This document shows positions 5,046-5,118 of a stretch of 5,118 nucleotides of DNA, in pieces. A program made the translations under genes and the position numbers. The notes beneath the pieces were generated by a model. It worked only from the letters and a program-made list of their open reading frames with translations, had not been told where the DNA came from and searched no databases. Location: positions 1 through 5,118 of the forward strand of contig NZ_CALIMS010000051.1 of NCBI RefSeq assembly GCF_938045345.1, given 5' to 3'. Source of the stretch: an uncultured Campylobacter sp. GTDB taxonomy: Bacteria; Campylobacterota; Campylobacteria; Campylobacterales; Campylobacteraceae. Each line of letters opens with the position of its first letter. Position 1 is the first letter of the stretch.

Positions 5046-5118
5046 TTATCAATTTCAACAGTTTCTGATATAGGTTTTCCTGTATAGTTTTAGTATTATA
5101 TCTAAATTCACATTCCTT
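5017..5118 (-). mobile_element. End of an IS1595-like insertion sequence (partial)
   Basis: The transposase 3' end lies at the window edge, and the element appears to finish just beyond its stop. The + strand GGCTCAAGATAAGCTAAGCG starting at 5017 overlaps the transposase stop codon and is a candidate terminal inverted repeat. The opposite end, needed to confirm it and to find the target duplication, is outside the window. Confidence 0.4.
5020..5118 (-). CDS. IS1595-family transposase, C-terminal fragment (partial at window edge)
   Basis: The last 32 codons and TGA of a minus-strand gene that enters from the right edge are visible. The peptide KECEFRYNTK..LYQKLLKLIRGNPL matches, from memory, the conserved end of ISXO2/IS1595-type DDE transposases (KExEFRFNxR..LYxxLLKxxRxNPL), where the ExxFRxN segment follows the catalytic domain. 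These enzymes move short insertion sequences by cut-and-paste. The catalytic residues are outside the window, so activity cannot be judged. The stop codon falls within the presumed terminal repeat, and the frame overlaps the next remnant frame by about 25 bases. Confidence 0.6.
   Translation of the reverse strand, partial: KECEFRYNTKTIQENLYQKLLKLIRGNPLSLS

Noticed and set aside
3244..5118. Second copy of the tRNA-Leu 3' end (attR) or a CRISPR array
   Set aside because: I looked for a repeat of the T-arm and acceptor sequence and for regularly spaced repeats and saw neither; the right end of the element must lie beyond the window.

Overview
The window looks like a chromosomal segment of an epsilonproteobacterium, most likely a Campylobacter. 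The GC-richer codon use of pssA and leuA suggests one of the higher-GC, human-oral species (gracilis/showae/rectus type), but the species is an inference. The clues are the frequent AAATTT-type intergenic sequence, sigma-70 promoters with a clear TATAAT and a weak -35, and an ATP synthase c-subunit with a signal-peptide-like N-terminus that stands apart from other atp genes.

Left part (1-3243), conserved core, all on the + strand. It starts with the last 33 codons of a gene that is probably ftsH (membrane AAA+ protease). Then come pssA (CDP-diacylglycerol-serine phosphatidyltransferase), leuA (2-isopropylmalate synthase) with its own promoter, and atpE (F1Fo ATP synthase c-ring subunit) closed by a GAAA-tetraloop terminator. 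A tRNA-Leu with anticodon GAG and encoded CCA ends this part. These genes serve membrane protein quality control, phospholipid synthesis, leucine synthesis and energy conversion. They are neighbours rather than one pathway.

Right part (3244-5118), accessory DNA, clearly more AT-rich. Directly after the tRNA 3' end is a 248-base AT-rich spacer. It holds nested inverted repeats, a likely bidirectional terminator and a good sigma-70 promoter. The promoter drives a tyrosine recombinase gene that starts at 3492. This is the usual layout of a genomic island integrated at a tRNA 3' end. The integrase is broken: it keeps the arm-binding and core-binding domains and the first catalytic Arg, but stops before the HxxR box and the catalytic Tyr.

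At about 4460-4480 the integrase sequence runs into the truncated 3' end of a minus-strand gene of unknown function. That gene's N-terminal 125 or so residues (acidic start, Gly/Ala-rich hydrophobic stretch) are intact. Two genes have therefore been joined tail to tail, each losing its 3' end. Upstream of the unknown gene, also on the minus strand, lies the C-terminal remnant of another unknown protein, cut by what looks like the end of an IS1595-family insertion sequence. The last 32 codons of its transposase run off the window edge. The right part is thus a decayed island edge shaped by at least two rearrangements. I see no CRISPR array, no complete phage module and no second copy of the tRNA 3' end (attR) in the window.
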